Of a DNA stretch of 60,205 nt, positions 54,961-60,205 are shown one piece after another (positions within the stretch are counted from its first letter, which is position 1; the number at the start of each line of letters is the position of its first letter). Below the pieces are notes generated by a model, which did no database searches, was not told the origin of the DNA, and saw nothing but the letters and a program-made list of their open reading frames with translations. The stretch comes from Chara braunii (lineage: Eukaryota; Streptophyta; Charophyceae; Charales; Characeae), in assembly GCA_003427395.1 (NCBI GenBank), contig BFEA01000108.1:2652648-2712852 (forward strand), read 5' to 3'. A program made the translations under genes and the position numbers.

Positions 54961-55780
54961 TGACTCAAAGATCCTGTCGTAGGAGCGCGTCTGAGACTTT
55001 TTCGACGAAGAGAAGCTCTTGAAACGGACCCAAAAGGGAAAGGAAAGGTCGTGGTACCCACAGAATGAACCATCTGCTATGAGAAGTGAGAGACCTCGAA
55101 ACAAGGGTCGTCACCGAAGGCTCCAAAGAAACGATACAAAGTTCGAAGACCTGCATTGCAAAAAACACAAAGAAGGCGGAAGAGGCCGAGGGATGAGGAT
55201 GAGGACAAGGGTTGTGTACGGGACCGTCGGGTAAAGGAACGAAGGAATGTCTCGAGAAAAGCCTCAAGAGCAAAACGTGAGAGAGCGGAGAGGAAGCATA
55301 GGAGAGAGCGACGTGAGAAAAGGATGTGGAGGAGGAAACGGGTGTAGTACTTAACTAGAGGATTGTACCATAGCTAGAAAATGGGGACGTATGAATACCA
55401 TAAGGAGGGGTATATTCGGGGGATTTAAAGGCGAAAACCGTGTATCGTATTCCAAGAAGGGGAAAGCGCTTCATGAGTAGGAAAGGTGCACCATAGTCAG
55501 ACGAGGGGGCTGACCAAGACCAGGAGGAAGAGGAAGGAAGTGTGCACCATAATCAAAGAAGGGGAGGTGTGCTCGTCATGAAGGGAGATAAAAAAAGAAT
55601 ACCATAAGCTATGTACCATAGTCAGGCAGGGTAGTAATCAAGTGAGGATAAGAGATGTATTTATCATAAGCTATGGGTCATAATCAAGATAGAGGGGAGG
55701 GCCAAGACCATGGGCAAAGGAGGTGTGTGTCATAATACCTTAAGCTATGTGCCATAATTAAGAGAAAAGAAGAAATGGGG
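54961..55780 (+). other. Post-integrase region with repeated CCATAAT phrases
   Basis: 55000-55350 encodes only very basic Arg/Lys-rich frames. From about 55365 to 55760 the phrase TACCATAAGCTATGTRCCATA or its parts (CCATAGTCAG, CCATAATCAA) recurs every 50-80 bp between purine-rich stretches. No envelope-like protein is seen. The role is unknown; it may be a structured 3' UTR. Confidence 0.6.
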
Positions 55781-55787
55781 GGGGGGA
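55758..55787 (+). other. Purine tract, possible polypurine primer
   Basis: An unbroken A/G run (AAGAGAAAAGAAGAAATGGG with one T, then more G) lies about 53 bases before the 3' LTR start. Polypurine tracts normally touch the LTR, so either this is not the primer or the LTR boundary differs in this copy. Confidence 0.4.
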
Positions 55788-57479
55788 ACCACCACAGGAA
55801 AGCTCGCTGGGGACGACGAGAATTGGGGTGTGGGCTGGTTGTCGGGCGGCTGCCTACCAGCCGGATGTTTGCTTTTAATGAAAGAGAAAAATCTGAGTAC
55901 GTTTTTCCTTCCTTTGCATGATTTGAGACCTGAATGGATGTGGCTGTGGGGTTTGAGGGTGATCTTGAGTTTCTGGTTCTCTGTACTAACCTCTGGGCAA
56001 GACGGAGTGGCAAACCAGAAGGTGGTCACAAGCGGGGCCGAGAGCGGGCAAGAGTCAGGCGAGTGGCTGTGACAATCAAGGGAAACGACAAATATGACAA
56101 ACTTATAAGCGAAGGGGTGAAGTCTTGGGAGAAAAAGAAGAGGCACACAGGCTTTGGTCAACGACAACCAGGGGACGAGCCAGGTCCTTCAACGGAAAGG
56201 CTTGGCGAACGAAGAGTTTTTTTTTCTTTTTCATTATGGATTCGATGTGTCCAGTTTGGTGAGCTGAGGCTTGATGGGCAACCGAACAACTTCGATGGCC
56301 TCTGTGCTCGTCGGGTCAGCCTCGACGCTCGACGTGATCAGTGCGGAGGGGGGTTCGATGTAGACAGCTTACGTTTTCTGGAGTGATTGGTTTCGACCCG
56401 CCCCGACAGAGCTACGTGTTCGACATTGATACGGCAACCGCAGTGTGGTGATCTGATCAAGACAACCGAGTTTGGTATGGGCTGGCTCGAGTGTGGTGGC
56501 CGTTAGCTTCTGAGAGGTTGGAATGGAGTGATGGTCGGTCTGGTATAGATGCGTCGTAATGGCGATTGCCCCAATATCTTATTTGCTCCTCAGGGGCGGG
56601 GGAACGACTAGTCTTGGGATCGATCGGAGCGCGTCTTCGCCTTGGAAGTTCTGGATAACCGCCGGAGGAAGGAGCAGATGAACCTATCTTACCTACCAAC
56701 GGTTCCCTCCGATAGTAGGGACCCGACGAGGAGAAAGTACGTTTGCAAACTCAACAAGGATGGGTCCGAGTACCAAAGGCGGCAGAGGGCAGGCTCGAGT
56801 AATGAGGAAACGATAAATTAGCACCAAGCGGGGATCTGACTGAACGGAAAGATGAGAATGGAGGTCGAATAGAGGAAAAGGCCGCAGGGAGGGAACTAAG
56901 CCAAGTTGTTCTGCATTGAGAATGGGGGTAGGCCAGGTGTGTGTGCGAGGCGGCAAAACCCTCGAGCCAGCCAGAAGATCAAGCACATAACAAAAAGGGA
57001 GGTGAAAAGACGACGCAATCAGTTACACCGACGAGAAGAAACAGTTGGAGTATGCTGGAACCGATCAAGACGAAAAAGAACTGAAACGACCGAGGTACTG
57101 GAGATAAATAGGGGGCAAGAGTGGATGGTGGCCATCGTTTGAGCGGGGTTTCATGCAGAATCATCACTTCGATCCAAAAAGCAACGAGAGGAAGGATTCT
57201 ATTGGGCAAAGAAGGGTGCAAGGGCGGATAGGTGACCAACGACAATTTGCGAGGGAAGGAGAGAGGAAAGGAAGGCGAGAACCAAAAATTTTGCCAAAAT
57301 TTTCAAACCTGTCGGTGGGACTTGCACAGACAAATGAGGATGAGCAAGAGGGAGGAGAGGAAAACGGTATAAAAGAAACGAGGAGGGGAGACAAAGGGGT
57401 AGAGCACGCAAGCGTACGAGAGTAAGAGTGCGAGTGTACGTGCGTAGATGGAGCGCTAGACCACAGCAACGTGGGAACA

Positions 57480-58020
57480 CGAGAGGTATCTGAAGTCTCG
57501 TACGTGGAGAGGTATCACGAACCTTCTCGCAGCAGAGGATTGTCGACAGACTTCGTATACGGAGAGATATCGCGTACCTACTCATGAGAGCTCGCAGCAG
57601 AGGAGCTCCGAGAGACATCGTATGCGGAGAGGTATCACGTACGTGCTCCCGAGAGCTCGCAGCAGAGGAGCGCCTAGAGACATCGTACACAGAGAGAGAT
57701 TGCAAACCTGCTCGCAGCAGAGGAGCGCCAGGAGGCATCGCACGCGAAGAGGTATCACGAACCTGCTCGCAGCAGAGGAAAGTCGGAAGGCATTGCACAC
57801 GGAGAGGTATCACATACCTGCTCGCGAGAGCTCGCAGCAGAGGAGCGCCGGGAGACATCGTACACAGAGAGGTATCGCGAACCTGCTCGTAGTAAAGGAG
57901 TACCGGGAGGCATCGTACGCGGAGAGGTATCACGAACCTGCTCGCAGCAGAGGAGTGCCGGGAGGCATCGTACGCGGAGAGGTATCACGAACCTGCTCGC
58001 AGTAGAGGACTGTCGGGAGG
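57480..58020. repeat. 55-bp minisatellite in the 3' LTR
   Basis: About nine units matching those at 39966-40560. Starts at 57911 and 57966 show the 55-bp period. Unit types and number differ from the 5' LTR, so the array has changed since insertion. Confidence 0.93.
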
Positions 58021-58529
58021 CACGAGTTCCCCCGAAGAGATCCACGACTAACGCCAACATGAGAGTCACAAGGTAACTGCTTGCAGCGTTAGGAGACTCT
58101 TTGACAACACCTATAAGAGCGGCAGGAAAAAGGACAAAGAAGGAGCGAGGCGAGGGAAAAGGGTGGTCAGTTGCGGAGAGGAGACGACAGGCACGCGGAC
58201 CAGCCCCGTGCGGTCGGGCGACGAACATTCAAGCGGGCTCTTGATCTACACGCGGTGTAAAGTCCGCACCGGATTGTGAGAGAGCGAGGGAGAACCAGGT
58301 CATGTACCTGGTCCTGGGCAACATCTGACCGCCCTCCGCCATTTTAGCCTCCGCGCAAAGGGGGAAGGGGGGCAATTTCCTATCTCGCGACTCGGCCAGA
58401 AAGGGCGCAAGAGTTCCTCGATAACTGGGATCGCTGCTTCGTCTCTCTGTTCACATCCGGTCAGATCATCACCGGCTTCTGAGCAACACGCAAATATTCA
58501 GGCTTTGCTGACGGGGTTTCACCGCTGTA

Positions 58530-58658
58530 AAAGAGAGAGAGAAAGAGAAAGAGAGAGGGAGAGAGAAAAAGAGAGCAAAAAAGCGGAAGGAAGGAGGTAG
58601 TGACAAATAAGAGTCGATGGGCCACAGTGTTTCAACGCCTGTGTAAACCACACGCACA

Positions 58659-58729
<71 letters not shown>
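58530..58729. repeat. GA-rich and (CA)n/(GA)n microsatellites in the 3' LTR
   Basis: An interrupted GA tract (about 58530-58580), then CA (about 58653-58675) and GA (to about 58729). Confidence 0.95.
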
Positions 58730-58731
<2 letters not shown>

Positions 58732-59379
58732 AGGACACGTACCTGGTCCTGCCGAAGGGCTACACGGACGACCTCTTCTGTCGTTGCCGCTTTCAGTTCG
58801 TGGAACCACAATAGGACCTGTGGAGATTCTGATACAGGGCGTTGGACCTCCATTGGGAGTTAAATCGCTGTCTGTCTCCATTCAGAACAGTGTTGCGCTT
58901 TCTGTTTTTTTTTTCCCCTGAACACGCATGTGCGAGCGAGAGAAAGAGAAAAAGAACTAGGAGGAGGAGGGGACAAAGGTACGCGCCCCCGAGGGCGCTG
59001 GTCCGTTTTCGACAAACTGTCTGCGAATTTCACCTTGTCGGGCGGACTGACTCTCTCCTTTGAGTAAACGAACTATTGTGTGGGGCTCACTTCATCGAGC
59101 GACCTGTTTTCTTCTCCTTCAAATGAGCAAAACTGTATGCGGGTTTTGGGGGCCGTCCTCCCCCTCTGTGTAAACAAACCGCCTGTGTGTTTGACCTTGT
59201 GTTTCCTGTATTGTGTTTTCCTCTTTGAAGCCAAGGGGAGGGAAGTCCTACCAAATGGTTCGAAATTGAGAAGGAAGAAGAGGGGCGGCGAGTCCAATAT
59301 AGACTGGACCCGGACGTCGAGAGGGGGGCGGTGAGTCCGACATAAACTGGCCCCCGGACGCCGGTGAAGCTGCCGGACA

Positions 59380-59640
59380 GCGGGACCCTATTGGCTGAAA
59401 GCCTGAAGCACAACTGTTTTTCTTTTTCTTTTCTTCCCCCTCTGACATCCCTCTTAGGACTGGTCCTACAGCCGGCACTCCAAGGATGAGTCTAATGAAG
59501 AGCTGAAAACCCTACAACTTTTCTTAGGACTCGTCCTTGCCTGAGGATGCGTTGCGGAGTGTTTCAAGTACCTTTCCCCGCTTGGAAAAAAAGAAGTGCG
59601 GCGGTTAGCACGGGAGGTCAGGGACCTCCTGTTTGCTAAC
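59380..59640. other. No recognisable gene
   Basis: Flank of the retroelement. TAGGACTSGTCCT occurs twice (near 59455 and 59525), imperfectly self-complementary. Confidence 0.5.
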
Positions 59641-59975
59641 GGCCGATAGTGGCAAGGCACGCAAGTGGCATTCAGGAGGTCTTGGGTTCAATCCCCATTG
59701 GCCTCATGCACCTTCCTGGGCAAACTTGGCGCCCGCCGCCTAGAGATATGCCCTTGGTCCCCCCGAGTGGCATTGAGCAAAGACTGCTGATGTTCATCGG
59801 GGGAGGGGACCGGAGGGGAGGCACAGCGACTAGCCTATCGAAGAAGCTCGGTCCTGATGCTACCGGCTGACCCCTGGCCTGTATCGCCCACCTGCTGAGA
59901 GATGATGCTCCAAATCTATTCGTGGGGAGCAACACGGCTGGGAACCGGGCCCAGCGTCCCTTATGAAAGTACAAA
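59641..59975 (+). mobile_element. tRNA-derived SINE
   Basis: The head holds an A-box-like GATAGTGGCAAGGCACGCAA and a B box GGGTTCAATCC (about 59687-59697). The body, GGCCTCATGCACCTTCCTGG through GCACAGCGACTAGC to CTGACCCCTGGCC, matches 11254-11480. Beyond that, 59915-59970 matches 19858-19935 reversed, perhaps the family's 3' part. An ambiguous base lies at 59987. Confidence 0.75.
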
Positions 59976-60205
59976 ATCATGAACTACNAGGGGCATCACC
60001 CGGCTTGGACTAAAAGGCTCTATGGACAAGGTTGCCCGTAATACTATAATGACAACAAGAGGATGCCCGCCACGACTGCGGCGGGGACCAAGAGCAGGGG
60101 AACCCAGAAAAAAAAAAGGGAAAAAAAAACACACACATTGGAATGGATCTTGCCATGTTCTAGCAGAGGATTTAATTCGATTTTGTTCATCGTATCGATG
60201 GAAGT
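59976..60205. other. No recognisable gene at the window end
   Basis: Contains an A-rich, CA-containing run at about 60108-60140. It might be the A tail of a retroposon, but no body could be tied to it. Confidence 0.45.

Larger units (their letters stand above)
37195..59379 (+). mobile_element. Giant Ty3/gypsy LTR retrotransposon, about 22 kb
   Basis: Direct repeats 37195-42126 and 55840-59379 both start TGTCGGGCGGCTGCC and end GACA or AACA. GCGG directly precedes the left repeat and directly follows the right one, fitting a 4-bp target duplication. A tRNA-Asp-type primer site follows the left repeat by 4 bases. Between them are, in order on the + strand, an extra coding region, gag-like sequence, protease, reverse transcriptase, RNase H and integrase; this gene order defines Ty3/gypsy. 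All genes are broken by stops and frameshifts. In one aligned stretch of about 90 bases (37268 onward against 55915 onward) I counted 3 differences between LTRs, suggesting moderate age. Long LTRs plus an extra region before gag recall Ogre/Tat elements. Confidence 0.87.
55840..59379 (+). repeat. 3' LTR, 3540 bp
   Basis: Starts TGTCGGGCGGC and ends GCTGCCGGACA, followed by GCGG. It is the cleaner of the two copies: no adapter, no U6/LINE insertion. TATAAAAG at 57368-57375 is a possible promoter box, though the 5' LTR has GGTATTAAAG there. It contains the 55-bp minisatellite and CA/GA microsatellites. Confidence 0.88.

Noticed and set aside
54961-55347. Envelope-like gene after integrase
   Set aside because: Only short Arg/Lys-rich frames from purine-rich DNA; no signal peptide or membrane segment.
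57199-57933. 244-codon minus-strand frame and similar frames at about 39.8-40.4 kb
   Set aside because: They translate the 55-bp minisatellite; frames are open on both strands, as expected for a stop-free repeat unit.

Overview
This window reads as repeat-dominated nuclear DNA from a green-lineage eukaryote, probably a plant or streptophyte alga with a large genome. The clues are U6 snRNA copies of the plant type, a short run of the plant telomere repeat (CCCTAAA), a plastid-type initiator tRNA fragment, an L1-type LINE with a CCHC ORF1, and a Ty3/gypsy element whose primer site matches tRNA-Asp. A charophyte such as Chara is my guess for the organism; the sequence does not prove it. I found no host protein-coding gene that I would defend. 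Almost everything I can name is a mobile element, a relic of one, or a local duplication.

Region by region. 0-8 kb: microsatellites, one large inverted repeat (2446-3184), low-complexity DNA and a few weak coding relics. 8-16 kb: a dense mosaic of short non-autonomous elements (foldbacks, TIR elements, a TTAA-flanked MITE family, a nested MITE), many two-copy tandem duplications, a polyadenylated U6 retropseudogene with target-site duplications, and a truncated tRNA-derived SINE. 16-24.5 kb: a plastid-type trnfM fragment, a minus-strand charged coding relic, another TIR element and tandem duplications. 24.6-32.8 kb: a full-length L1-like LINE with an intact 863-codon ORF1, a broken ORF2 (endonuclease, reverse transcriptase, C-terminal zinc motif) and a poly(A) tail. 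33-37 kb: tandem repeats, a MITE and a minus-strand SINE.

37195-59379 is best read as one LTR retrotransposon of about 22 kb. Two direct repeats (37195-42126 and 55840-59379) begin TGTCGGG, end in GACA or AACA, and are flanked by GCGG on both outer sides. The left copy is followed after 4 bases by a tRNA-Asp-type primer binding site. Between them lie, in order and all on the + strand, a long decayed extra coding region, gag-like sequence, aspartic protease, reverse transcriptase, RNase H and integrase. Long LTRs plus an extra region before gag recall Ogre/Tat giants. The 5' LTR carries a roughly 0.94-kb composite insertion (U6 pseudogene, short repeats, a minus-strand LINE 3' end) and two Nextera transposon-adapter junctions with exact flanking duplications, which are assembly artefacts. 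The window ends with a tRNA-derived SINE.

How the parts relate: the LINE is the obvious kind of machinery to have made the poly(A)-tailed U6 copies, and perhaps the SINEs. The gypsy element is decayed and immobile as written.
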